Part shown: positions 38,805 to 48,003 of the stretch, piece after piece
Layout of the letters: every line of letters begins with the position of its first letter
Position numbering within the stretch: the stretch's first letter is position 1
DNA from: Campylobacter jejuni
GTDB lineage: Bacteria > Campylobacterota > Campylobacteria > Campylobacterales > Campylobacteraceae
DNA: 64,000 nt
Direction: 5' to 3'
Assembly: GCA_014305285.1 (NCBI GenBank)
Contig: JACRSG010000001.1
Coordinates: 124,001 to 188,000 of the forward strand
Translations under genes and position numbers: made by a program
The notes under the pieces: generated by a model
Databases searched by the model: none
The model's input: only the letters and a program-made list of their open reading frames with translations
Told to the model about the DNA's origin: nothing

Positions 38805-41240
38805 TTGTTTGAGGAATTTTTAAAACTTAGCGAAGAGCCTTTAAAAAGTAAGATTAGGGATTCGTATTTTTCGAAGTTTAATTATGTAGGCACTAAGATT
38901 GATTTTTGTATCACTCAAAATTTAGGACTTTTAGGCGAAATTAATTTGCTTTGGGCCGAGGTTAAACAAGGAAAAAGTGAGCTTAAAAAGTCTTTTGTTC
39001 AGCTTGTACTTACCATAGGAAAGTATAAATTTTATACAGAGCAAACTCCCAATTTACTTTGTGCTTTTGACGCTGAAAAGATAGCCTTTTTGCCTTTTTC
39101 TTCTTTGCAAGAAATTTTTTATCAAAGCGATATAGACTTTAGTATTACTCCAAGCAATCATAAAAGCGAGCAATTTTTAAAACTTCTAAAAGAACTAGAT
39201 AGCATTTTAAATACAGCACAAATTTTTTATTATGAAAAAAATGACGAAGAATTAAAAACTTTCATAAAAGAAAATCTTACAAGCGAAAATATAAGCAAAT
39301 TTAAAATCGATAAAAATAATTTCGCAAGCATTTATCACAAATGGAATAAAATGGTTAAAGATACCATCAGTATTGATTGGAATTTGGCTAAAAAAAGCGG
39401 GATTATAGATGCTGATTTTTATTTGGCTGATTTGCTTTCGAATGAAAATGAAACTATCAGTCAAAATTTATTTGCCATTCTTAAAAAAGATTATTATGAG
39501 TTTAATAAAACAAAAAGTGATTTAGGCTCTATCATCAACAAACGCACTTCTTTTAAAGATAAGCAAAAAGCCCATCATGAATTTTGGGCCATTTATGAGC
39601 GTCCTCCAAGGGAAGAATTTTGGGATTATATTATAAAACGCAGAGATTTGCTTGTCGATCAAGATGTAAGGGAGCGAAAAGGAGCGTTTTTTACTCCAAG
39701 AATTTGGGTGGATAAGGCTTGTGAGTATCTTTCTAAAACTTTTGGGGAGGATTATGAAGAAGAGTATTATATATGGGATTTAGCGGGTGGAACAGGAAAT
39801 TTACTAGCCAATTTTACCAATGCAAAAAATATCTTTTGTTCTACTCTTGATAAAGCTGATGTAGATGTGATATATGAGCGTATCAAAAAGGGTGCAAATT
39901 TGTTTGAAAATCATGTTTTTGAGTTTGATTTTTTAAAGGATGAATTCTTTGATGAGGTAGATGATAGGGGTAAAATCATCCAAAAATCAAAACTGCCTTT
40001 AAATTTACAAGAGATTTTAAAGGATGAAAATAAACGCAAAAAATTAATAATCTTTATCAATCCACCTTATGCGGAAGCTGGAACTACTGCTACTATATCT
40101 GGAACTGGAAAACATAAAACTGGCGTTAGTCTTGATAATTATGTTTATGAAAAATACAAAGATATTTTAAGTAGTGCTAGAAATGAACTTTTTGCTCAAT
40201 TTTTTATAAGGATATATTGCGAGATTGAAGGAGCTATACTGGCTAGCTTTTCGACTTTAAAATATGTCAATTCTACCAATTTTATAAAATTTAGAGAAAC
40301 TTTTAAGGCTAAATTTTTAAAAGGTTTTATGGTTCCTGCTGATACCTTTGATAATGTAAGAGGAAAATTTCCCATAGGATTCTTAATCTGGGATATGAGC
40401 AAAAAAGAAGAGTTTAAAAAAATAAAACTTGATGTATTCAATGAAAATGGAAATTTTTTAGGTAAAAAAATGTTTTACTCTTATGATAAAAATAAAAAAT
40501 TAAATGAATGGTATAAAAATTTTTATGTAAAAAATAATGAAATAGCTATAATGAATACAAGAGGAAACGATTTTCAAAATACAAATTACATTAGAATTAC
40601 ATTATTTAATAATCATAATCATACAAATATAATTAGTTATCAAAATTTATTACAAACTTCTATATATTTCTCAGTGCGTCACGCTATAGTAGCTACTTGG
40701 ATAAATGATAGGGATCAGTTTTTATATCCAAAAGATTTATACAAAAAGGATGATGAGTTTAAAAGTGATTGTTTAGCCTTTATGCTCTTTCATGGACAAA
40801 ATAAAATAAGCTCTAAAGAAGGCATAAATCATTTTATACCTTTTAGTGAAACAGAACTGGGTATCACAAAGGAAGCTTTTAAGAGTGATTTTATGTATCA
40901 ATTTATAAAAGGCAAGATAAAAGATGAAAATTCGCTTTTTGATGATGAATTAACAAAGATAGAATTTAGCTCCCAAGCAAACGAACTTTTAAAAGCGGGA
41001 AAAGAACTTTTTAAATACTATCATATTCATAGCGAAGATAAAAACTATCTAGTCAATGCTTCACTTTATGATATCAAAGAGTTTTTTCAAGGCAGAGATG
41101 AAAAAGGCAAGATGAAGCATCCTTCCAAGGCAAAGGATGAGCATTATAAAGCTTTGCTGAGTGATTTAAATGAGGCTTTAAATGCTTTAGCTAAAAAGCT
41201 AGAGCCAAAAATTTATGAATACGGCTTTTTAAAAGAATAA
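38805..41240 (+). CDS. Type IIG-like restriction-modification protein (nuclease plus N6-adenine methyltransferase)
   Basis: An 811-residue protein. Near the N-terminus an aspartate (D33) and LLWAEVKQGKS (E52, K54) form a plausible PD-(D/E)xK nuclease. The methyltransferase part has FFTPRIWVDKACEYL (about 295), SAM motif WDLAGGTGNLLANF (325) and catalytic INPPY (419-422), which places it among gamma-class N6-adenine enzymes. A C-terminal region of about 300 residues may recognise the target. The TTG start at 38805 follows AAGGA at 38794-38798. It is somewhat short for Type IIG proteins, so an inactive nuclease or a missing part is possible. It replaces the usual pst region. Confidence 0.78.
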   Translation: MFEEFLKLSEEPLKSKIRDSYFSKFNYVGTKIDFCITQNLGLLGEINLLWAEVKQGKSELKKSFVQLVLTIGKYKFYTEQTPNLLCAFDAEKIAFLPFSSLQEIFYQSDIDFSITPSNHKSEQFLKLLKELDSILNTAQIFYYEKNDEELKTFIKENLTSENISKFKIDKNNFASIYHKWNKMVKDTISIDWNLAKKSGIIDADFYLADLLSNENETISQNLFAILKKDYYEFNKTKSDLGSIINKRTSFKDKQKAHHEFWAIYERPPREEFWDYIIKRRDLLVDQDVRERKGAFFTPRIWVDKACEYLSKTFGEDYEEEYYIWDLAGGTGNLLANFTNAKNIFCSTLDKADVDVIYERIKKGANLFENHVFEFDFLKDEFFDEVDDRGKIIQKSKLPLNLQEILKDENKRKKLIIFINPPYAEAGTTATISGTGKHKTGVSLDNYVYEKYKDILSSARNELFAQFFIRIYCEIEGAILASFSTLKYVNSTNFIKFRETFKAKFLKGFMVPADTFDNVRGKFPIGFLIWDMSKKEEFKKIKLDVFNENGNFLGKKMFYSYDKNKKLNEWYKNFYVKNNEIAIMNTRGNDFQNTNYIRITLFNNHNHTNIISYQNLLQTSIYFSVRHAIVATWINDRDQFLYPKDLYKKDDEFKSDCLAFMLFHGQNKISSKEGINHFIPFSETELGITKEAFKSDFMYQFIKGKIKDENSLFDDELTKIEFSSQANELLKAGKELFKYYHIHSEDKNYLVNASLYDIKEFFQGRDEKGKMKHPSKAKDEHYKALLSDLNEALNALAKKLEPKIYEYGFLKE

Positions 41241-41242
41241 TC

Positions 41243-42559
41243 ATGGCAAAAAAACAACTCTCCTTAACAAAACTTAGTTTTCCTATATTTTGGGACTTGC
41301 TTTCTAAGTATTTAACCGTGATTATCAATACCGCTATGGTGTCGCATTATTCTAATTTTCTTGTGGGTGCTACGGGGGCTGGAAATCAAATTTTAGATCT
41401 TTTTATCACTATTTTTTCATTTTTAAGTGTGGGTTGTAGTGTGGTGATCGCACAAGCAATTGGTGCAAAAGATCATGTTTTAGCAAGGAAAGTGATTCAT
41501 CAAAGCTTATTTTTAAATGCGCTTTTGGGTTTTGTGTGCGGTGTGCTTATTTTGTGGCATGGGGAGTATTTGCTTTATCTTTTAAAAATCCCACAAGAAC
41601 TGCTTAAGGATAGCGAAATTTACTTACACATGCTTGCAATTTGTTTGTTTTTTGATGCCATAGGCATTGTTTTAGCGGCCATTGTAAGGGTTTATAATAT
41701 GGCTTATTGGGTCATGCTTATAGGCTTTTTGATGGATATAGTGGTGATTTGTGGAAATTATTATGTTTTACATTATACAAAATCAGAACTTTTTGGAGTA
41801 GGGCTTAGCAATATTTTTGCCCGCATTGTTGCTATAGTTGCTTTACTTGTGATACTTTTTTATAAGCTTAAAATTCATCTTAAAATCAAAGAAATGATAA
41901 AACTTGAAAAAGAAGTTTTAAAAAAGGTTTTAAATATAGGCGGATTTTCAGCAGGGGAAAATCTTTTATGGATAATGCAATACACTATAGCCTTTGCTTT
42001 TGTAGCAAGCTTAGGTGAGGCGAGCTTGAGTGTGCAAACGATTTATTTTCAAATTTCAATGCTTATTATGCTTATAGGACAAGCTACGAGCATAGCTAAT
42101 GAAATCATAGTAGGTAAATTAGTCGGTGCTAGATATGAAAATGTCGCTTATAAACACGCTTGGCGTGCTTTGTATTTTAGTGTGGTAGCGAGTGCTTTAG
42201 TGGCACTTTTAAACTATCTTTGTCAAGATTTTACTATGCAAATTTTAGGGCTTAAAGAAGAGTTGAAAAATTTAATGATACCTTTATTTACCCTTTCAAT
42301 CTTTCTTGAAATTTCACGCACTTTTAATATAGTTATGGTTAATTCCTTGCGTGCAAGTGGGGATGCTAAATTTCCATTTTTTAGCGGGCTTGTTTTTATG
42401 ATGGGGGTATCTTTACCTGTGGGTTATGTGCTTTGTTTTCATTTTAATTTTGGAATTTTAGGGGTTTGGATAGGATTTTGTGCAGATGAGTTTTCAAGAG
42501 GAATAGTAAATTCATACAGATGGAAAAGCAAAAAATGGCAAGGCAAAGCTCTAGTTTAA
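41243..42559 (+). CDS. MATE family efflux protein
   Basis: A 438-residue membrane protein with about 12 spans and the two-fold MATE repeat: FPIFWDLLSKYLTVIINTAM and VGCSVVIAQAIGAKDHVLAR in the first half, FSAGENLLWIMQYTIAFAFV and GQATSIANEIIVGKLVGARY in the second. It probably exports cationic compounds or drugs by proton or sodium antiport; the substrate is unknown. The ATG lies two bases after the stop of the restriction gene, so the two are probably co-transcribed. The 3' end overlaps the metallopeptidase gene by 40 bases. Confidence 0.9.
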   Translation: MAKKQLSLTKLSFPIFWDLLSKYLTVIINTAMVSHYSNFLVGATGAGNQILDLFITIFSFLSVGCSVVIAQAIGAKDHVLARKVIHQSLFLNALLGFVCGVLILWHGEYLLYLLKIPQELLKDSEIYLHMLAICLFFDAIGIVLAAIVRVYNMAYWVMLIGFLMDIVVICGNYYVLHYTKSELFGVGLSNIFARIVAIVALLVILFYKLKIHLKIKEMIKLEKEVLKKVLNIGGFSAGENLLWIMQYTIAFAFVASLGEASLSVQTIYFQISMLIMLIGQATSIANEIIVGKLVGARYENVAYKHAWRALYFSVVASALVALLNYLCQDFTMQILGLKEELKNLMIPLFTLSIFLEISRTFNIVMVNSLRASGDAKFPFFSGLVFMMGVSLPVGYVLCFHFNFGILGVWIGFCADEFSRGIVNSYRWKSKKWQGKALV

Positions 42560-43182
42560 AATCTTTTATTTATAAAGATGAGTGTTATTTTTACACTAAA
42601 AAACGCATAAAAACTTTAAGATTAAGGTTAAATGAAAGGGGCGAGTTTGTTCTTAGCATTCCTTATTTTTGCACTTTTAAAAGTATTTATGATTTTTTAG
42701 ATAAATCAAGTTCTTGGATAAATGAGGCTAAAAAAAGATTTGAAAAAAAAGTTTTAAAAGATGATGAATTAATCTTTTTAGCAAAAAAATATCAAATTAT
42801 TTTTGATGAAAATGCTAAAAAAACTTATTTTGATAAAGATAAAATAATTTGTCAAAATAAAGCAAAATTAGATTTATTTTTAAGGCAAAATGCTAAAAAG
42901 ATTTTTACTTTGTATCTTAAAAAATGGAGTAAAAAAACAGGCTTACCCTACACGCATTTAAGCATTAAAAGTATGAAAACGCGTTGGGGTTCGTGCAATC
43001 ACAATAAAGCTTATATTAATTTAAATTTAAAACTTTTACAAAAGAGTTTAAAGGCTATTGAATATGTGGTTTTACATGAAATAAGCCATTTAAAATTCCC
43101 CAATCACAGTAAAGAATTTTACGCTTTTATGGAGCATTTTATGAGTGATTTTAGGCAAAGAGAGAAAGAATTTTTAAGTTAA
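42520..43182 (+). CDS. YgjP-like (DUF45/M48-type) metallopeptidase
   Basis: A 220-residue protein whose C-terminal half is the DUF45 peptidase domain: IKSMKTRWGSCNHNKAYINL, then the zinc-binding VVLHEISHLKFPNHSKEFY (HExxH with a third histidine after eight residues). The N-terminal half is lysine-rich with no further motif. Family members are soluble zinc proteases; the target is unknown. The ATG at 42520 lies within the MATE gene; an ATG at 42535 is another possible start. It probably relies on translation of the upstream gene. Confidence 0.82.
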   Translation: MEKQKMARQSSSLKSFIYKDECYFYTKKRIKTLRLRLNERGEFVLSIPYFCTFKSIYDFLDKSSSWINEAKKRFEKKVLKDDELIFLAKKYQIIFDENAKKTYFDKDKIICQNKAKLDLFLRQNAKKIFTLYLKKWSKKTGLPYTHLSIKSMKTRWGSCNHNKAYINLNLKLLQKSLKAIEYVVLHEISHLKFPNHSKEFYAFMEHFMSDFRQREKEFLS

Positions 43183-43223
43183 AAATGTTATATTTATAGT
43201 TTATTTTTCAAAAAAGGCATAAT

Positions 43224-44744
43224 ATGACTTTGGATTTTGATTTTGTTTATAATGCGGATAATGATATTTTTGAATATTTATTGCGTTTTTATGCGAAAAA
43301 TTACAATTATACCCTTAGTAAAGAAGAAAATATTTATCATTTTTCTATCGATGCAGATGAAGCAAATTTAAAGACTTTTTGTGATTCTTTAAATTTAATG
43401 AGTCATAGTGTTTTTTTGAAAAAATTTGATGTAAAAGCGGGGCAGGATTTTAACCCTTGTAGGTTAGAAGATAAAGAATTTTCAAATTTTTCTTATATTA
43501 CTCATTTAAATTCTAATGCCTATCAAGAAAAAAAAACTTTAAGCAAAAATGAATGGGGTGTGTTTTGCGAATGTGAATTTTCAAGCAATTTATCAGAATT
43601 TGAAAAAATCAATGAAGAAAATTTCAACACTTTTTTAAATCTTGCCTTTGATTTGTTAAGTCAAGAAAAAAAGATTTATTTAAAAGATAAAAATGGCATT
43701 TATGAATTTTCTTTATTTAAGAACGAATTTATAGGAGATTTTTTACTTCCTTGCGATATTAAGGCTATAAATTCGGTTTTTGTTTGTTCAAATGAAAATT
43801 TAAAACTTCTTGCAAGTTTGGAAAAACCCTTGATGAAGCTAAGGCTTAATGCCATGTTTAGAAAAAATCATCATCTTGACTTTAATGATTTTAAAATAAG
43901 ACTTGCTAGAGATTTGTTTTGTTTTACTTTAGGTTTGAAACTCTTTGAAAATGAATATAAATTTTTAAGCGTAAAAAAGATAGAAGAATATCAAAAAGAT
44001 TTTTATATCAGTGTTTTAGATGAGCAAGTGGTAGTTTTAGAGGGCTTTGAATTTATTAATGCTAAAGCAAGAGAGCTTATTTTTTCTAAAGAAGATAAAA
44101 ATATGGCAAGAATTTCTTATCTTGTAAGTCGTTATAAAGAAAAGGCTTTTATTTTAGAGCTCAGTAAAGATTATGAAGATATTTTGCTTATCAATAAAGA
44201 GCTTAATTTGCTTAGACTTTCCTTACCAAAGCACAGCAAAGAGCTTTATGAAGAGATTAAAAAAGATGAAATTGGTGCAAGGCTTTTAGAAAATTTTGCT
44301 AAAGAATTTCCTCTTTTAGATGAAAGTTTTGAACTTCAAAACAATTTTTATTTTTTGCTTGGCTTGGTGGGTAGAGTGTTAAATTTAGGCAAGAATTTAC
44401 AAGAAAGTGCTAACAAGCTTTTAAAAATTGCTGATGAGTCAAAAATGCCTCGCGGGGTAAAGATTGATTATCGTTTGAAAGAAGATAAAAGTTTTGATTA
44501 TACAAGAACTTTAAGATCTGCTATGAGTTTTATGCTAGCAGGAGTGGATAGTGCTAATATCGCTTATGGAGCGGTTGAGAGTTTGGCTTATTTCTTGCGT
44601 GATATTTATGATGAGTTAAGAGAGAAAAAGCAAAGCGACTTAGCACTTATAAGTGGATCTTTGTTTGAACATAAATCTTTGCTTAAAAATACTCTCAAAC
44701 ATCTTAAAAATTGCCAGTTAAGCGATGTGCCACTTAGGGTATAA
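43224..44744 (+). CDS. Unidentified protein linked to the hyp operon
   Basis: A 506-residue, probably cytoplasmic protein with no signal peptide, membrane span or motif that I recognise. It is rich in K, E, F and L with helical stretches; the C-terminal 100 residues (MPRGVKIDYRLKEDKSFDYT, RSAMSFMLAGVDSANIAYGA) look like the most ordered part. The stop lies 20 bases inside hypF, so it is translationally coupled to hydrogenase maturation. A role as an extra maturation or scaffold factor for the [NiFe] hydrogenase is a guess from context only. Confidence 0.75.
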   Translation: MTLDFDFVYNADNDIFEYLLRFYAKNYNYTLSKEENIYHFSIDADEANLKTFCDSLNLMSHSVFLKKFDVKAGQDFNPCRLEDKEFSNFSYITHLNSNAYQEKKTLSKNEWGVFCECEFSSNLSEFEKINEENFNTFLNLAFDLLSQEKKIYLKDKNGIYEFSLFKNEFIGDFLLPCDIKAINSVFVCSNENLKLLASLEKPLMKLRLNAMFRKNHHLDFNDFKIRLARDLFCFTLGLKLFENEYKFLSVKKIEEYQKDFYISVLDEQVVVLEGFEFINAKARELIFSKEDKNMARISYLVSRYKEKAFILELSKDYEDILLINKELNLLRLSLPKHSKELYEEIKKDEIGARLLENFAKEFPLLDESFELQNNFYFLLGLVGRVLNLGKNLQESANKLLKIADESKMPRGVKIDYRLKEDKSFDYTRTLRSAMSFMLAGVDSANIAYGAVESLAYFLRDIYDELREKKQSDLALISGSLFEHKSLLKNTLKHLKNCQLSDVPLRV

Positions 44745-46914
44745 GATCAAAATTTCAGGCCTAGTTCAAGGAGTGGGTTTTCGTCCCTTAGTTTATGAAC
44801 TAGCTTTGAAATCAAAACTTTTTGGAGAGGTAAGAAACGATGGTTTTGGGGTAGAAATCATCCTTGCTTGTACTCAAAAAGAATGTGAAAATTTCATAGA
44901 AAATTTAAAAAATCATCTTCCACCTTTAGCAAGAATAGATCAGCTTATAATCACGCAAATTTCCATTCCAAGCTATGAAAATTTTAGCATCACTCCTTCT
45001 TTAAAGAATGCAAAAAGCACTCCTATGTTAAGTGATTTTGCACTTTGTAAGGAATGTAAAAAGGAATTTTTTGATGAAAAAAATCCACGCTTTTTGTATC
45101 CTTTTATCACTTGCACACATTGTGGGCCACGCTTTAGTATTATAAAAAGTCTTCCTTATGATAGGGCTAATACTTCTATGCAAGAATTATGGATGTGTGA
45201 GTTTTGTAAAAGCGAATATGAAGATCCTAAAAATAGGCGTTTTCATGCTCAGCCTATTAGCTGTCCTAAATGCAAGATCAATGTTTTTCTTAAAAATCCA
45301 AAGGGTGAAATTTTGGCCAAAGATCAAGAAGCTTTTATACAAAGTGCGAAGTTTTTAAAGGAAGGTAAAATCTTAGCCATCAAAGGTATGGGTGGTTTTC
45401 ATCTAATGTGTGATGCTTTTAATGAAAAAGCTTTAAAAACTCTAAGACTTAGAAAAAATCGTCCCAAAAAACCCTTTGCTTTGATGTGTAAAGATTTGCA
45501 AAGTGCTAAAAAACTTGCCTTTATAGATGAAAAAGAAGAGGCTTTGCTTGGTGGGGTTTTAGCTCCTATTGTGATTTTAAGGGCAAAAAAAGCCTTTTCT
45601 TTAATCGCACCTGATATAGATAAAATAGGCATTATGCTAGCTTATACCCCTTTGCATCTTTTGCTTTTTGAGTATTTTAAAGGAAGCCTTGTGGCAACGA
45701 GTGCGAATTTAAGCGGAGAAAGCATTATTAAAGATGAGTTTAATTTGTGTCAAAAACTTGATGGAGTTTTTGATTTTTATTTGGATTATGATAGAGAAAT
45801 TATCAATGCAAGCGATGATAGCATCGCTCAAGTGGTAAATGGCGAAACTATGTTTTTGCGTACTTCAAGGGGATTAAATCCTTTTTATTTGGAAAGAAAT
45901 TTTAATAAAAAAGGCACTTTTTTAGCTTTGGGTGCGGAGCTTAAAAATGAATTTGTAATTTTTTATGAAAATAAACTTTTAATCTCTCCTTATATAGGGG
46001 ATTTAAAAAGTCTTGATGTGCATGAGAGATTTTTTAAACTTTTGGAATTTTTTAAACAAAATTATGATTTGAAATTTGATGCGATTTTATGTGATAAACA
46101 CCCACATTTTAGCTATGCAAAAGAATTTGAAGAAAGGGTTAAAATTTCTCATCATTATGCGCATTTTTGTGCGGCTTATTTTGAATATGAAGAAAATTTT
46201 GCAAAAGATGAAAAGGTTTTAGCTTTTATTTGCGATGGAACAGGTTATGGAGAAGATGGTAAAATTTGGGGTGGAGAGTTTTTTATAGGAAATTTAAAAG
46301 AATATGAAAGAATTGCACATTTTGAAAATTTCACTCTTATAAATAGCGATGTTAAAAATATACAAAATTTAGCCCTAAGTCTCATTTTTCATTATGATTT
46401 AGAAGATAAGGCTAAGGAGTTTTTAGCAAAAATTCCAAAAATAAAATTTGAAAATCTTAAAAAAATTTATTCGCATTCTAACTTACAAACAAGCTCTTTA
46501 GGACGCATTATCGATGCTTTTGGAAGTATTGTTTTTAACTTAGAAAAAAGCTCTTATGAAGCCCAAGTTGGCTTAATGTGTGAAGCTTTTTATGATAAAA
46601 ATTTCGACTTTTCTTATAAGCTTTTTGTGGAAAAAGGACAGATTAATTTTAAAAATTTAATCTTAGGGGCTTTACAAGATGAAAAAACTAAAGCGATTAC
46701 AGGTATGTTTAATGCCTTGGCAAATTTTATCATAGATTTTAGCAAAGATTATGATTTAAAAGTGCTTTTAAGCGGAGGGGTTTTTCAAAACAAAACCTTG
46801 CTTGAAATTTTAAAAGCTAAAAATTTTGATTTTTTTGTACCTTTGAGATACCCTTGTAATGATAGCTCTATAGCTTTAGGGCAAATGGTGCATTATTTAA
46901 ATTCGGAAAAATAA
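44725..46914 (+). CDS. hypF: HypF, carbamoyltransferase of [NiFe] hydrogenase maturation
   Basis: Starts cyanide-ligand synthesis by moving a carbamoyl group from carbamoyl phosphate to HypE. The 729-residue protein has, in order, an acylphosphatase domain (IKISGLVQGVGFRPLVYELA), two CxxC zinc fingers (CKECKKEFFDE to THCGPRF; CEFCKSEYEDP to SCPKCK), a YrdC domain (AIKGMGGFHLMCDA; ATSANLSGE) and a C-terminal Kae1-like domain (SHHYAHFCAAYFE; LLSGGVFQNKTLLEIL; NDSSIALGQ). All domains are present. It overlaps the preceding unidentified gene by 20 bases. Confidence 0.95.
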   Translation: MCHLGYKIKISGLVQGVGFRPLVYELALKSKLFGEVRNDGFGVEIILACTQKECENFIENLKNHLPPLARIDQLIITQISIPSYENFSITPSLKNAKSTPMLSDFALCKECKKEFFDEKNPRFLYPFITCTHCGPRFSIIKSLPYDRANTSMQELWMCEFCKSEYEDPKNRRFHAQPISCPKCKINVFLKNPKGEILAKDQEAFIQSAKFLKEGKILAIKGMGGFHLMCDAFNEKALKTLRLRKNRPKKPFALMCKDLQSAKKLAFIDEKEEALLGGVLAPIVILRAKKAFSLIAPDIDKIGIMLAYTPLHLLLFEYFKGSLVATSANLSGESIIKDEFNLCQKLDGVFDFYLDYDREIINASDDSIAQVVNGETMFLRTSRGLNPFYLERNFNKKGTFLALGAELKNEFVIFYENKLLISPYIGDLKSLDVHERFFKLLEFFKQNYDLKFDAILCDKHPHFSYAKEFEERVKISHHYAHFCAAYFEYEENFAKDEKVLAFICDGTGYGEDGKIWGGEFFIGNLKEYERIAHFENFTLINSDVKNIQNLALSLIFHYDLEDKAKEFLAKIPKIKFENLKKIYSHSNLQTSSLGRIIDAFGSIVFNLEKSSYEAQVGLMCEAFYDKNFDFSYKLFVEKGQINFKNLILGALQDEKTKAITGMFNALANFIIDFSKDYDLKVLLSGGVFQNKTLLEILKAKNFDFFVPLRYPCNDSSIALGQMVHYLNSEK

Positions 46915-46990
46915 GGCAAATATTTTAAAAACTCATAATTTTTTAATGTTTTCAAGGTTAAAATGAAACAAAAATTATAAAGGAAAGAAA

Positions 46991-47722
46991 ATGTGTAAAG
47001 ATTGCGGCTGTTCTATAAATTCAACCCATACGCACGATCATCATCATGAAAATCCAAGTTTAAAACAAAGCAAAACTATAGAGGTGATTTCTAAAATTTT
47101 AAGCAAAAATGATGAAGAAGCTAAACACAATAGATCGCATTTTAATGAAGCCAATACGCTTTGTATTAATTTAATGAGTTCTCCAGGTAGTGGAAAAACC
47201 ACGCTTTTAGAAAGCACGATCAAGGCTTTGAAAAATGAGCTTAAAATCGCTGTGATTGAGGGGGATTTAGAAACCAATAATGACGCTCTAAGAGTAAAAA
47301 ATGCTGGAGCTTTGGCGTATCAAATCACTACAGGCCAAAGTTGTCATTTGGATGCTTTTATGGTGCATGAGGCTTTACATCATTTAGCCATTGATGATGT
47401 GGATTTGCTTTTTATAGAAAATGTTGGAAATTTAGTTTGTCCTGCAAGCTATGATTTAGGAGAGCATTTAAATGTGGTTTTGCTTTCAGTAACTGAAGGA
47501 AGCGATAAACCGCAAAAATATCCTGTGATGTTTAAAAAGGCTGATATAGTTTTAATCACAAAAGCAGATTTAGCCCATCATTTTGACTTTGATCTTAAAG
47601 AGGCGACGGGGTTGATTAAAGAATTAAATCCTAGAGTAGATATCATCATTCTTGATGCAAAAAATGGCACTAATATGGAGCTTTGGTATAAGGTGCTTAA
47701 ACTTAAAAAGGAGCTTTTTTAA
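46991..47722 (+). CDS. hypB: HypB, GTPase for nickel insertion into hydrogenase
   Basis: A 243-residue GTPase. The N-terminus carries the high-affinity metal motif CKDCGC and a short histidine stretch (HTHDHHHE). The G domain shows a P-loop (LMSSPGSGKTTLLESTIKAL), EGDLETNNDA, FIENVGNLVCPASYDLGEH with zinc/nickel-binding cysteine, and ITKADL. Works with HypA to deliver nickel. A 76-base spacer with an AAAGGAAAG ribosome site separates it from hypF; the stop shares one base with the hypC start. Confidence 0.95.
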   Translation: MCKDCGCSINSTHTHDHHHENPSLKQSKTIEVISKILSKNDEEAKHNRSHFNEANTLCINLMSSPGSGKTTLLESTIKALKNELKIAVIEGDLETNNDALRVKNAGALAYQITTGQSCHLDAFMVHEALHHLAIDDVDLLFIENVGNLVCPASYDLGEHLNVVLLSVTEGSDKPQKYPVMFKKADIVLITKADLAHHFDFDLKEATGLIKELNPRVDIIILDAKNGTNMELWYKVLKLKKELF

Positions 47723-48003
47723 TGTGTTTGTCTATACCTTCTGAAATTTTAGAAATCGATGAATTAAACAATGCTTTGGTGCAAACTTTAGGCGTAAAAA
47801 GAAAAGTTAATTTAGATCTGATCGATGAGCCCTTAAAACAAGGTGATTATGTGTTAATCCATGTAGGCGTTGCTATGGAAAAAATCGACAAAGAAGCTGC
47901 ATTAGAAAGCATTAAAACCTATCAAGAAATAGTAGAAAAAATGAATAATGAAGAGATAAAAAGCGATGAAGGAGATTTGGGTTTAAATGAATTTCATCGA
48001 TGA
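47722..48003 (+). CDS. hypC: HypC, hydrogenase maturation chaperone
   Basis: A 93-residue HypC/HupF protein beginning MCLSIPSEILEI, with the essential cysteine at position 2 that binds the Fe(CN)2CO unit with HypD. GDYVLIHVGVAMEKIDKEAA matches the family barrel and C-terminal helix. It overlaps hypD by 17 bases and hypB by one. Confidence 0.93.
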   Translation: MCLSIPSEILEIDELNNALVQTLGVKRKVNLDLIDEPLKQGDYVLIHVGVAMEKIDKEAALESIKTYQEIVEKMNNEEIKSDEGDLGLNEFHR

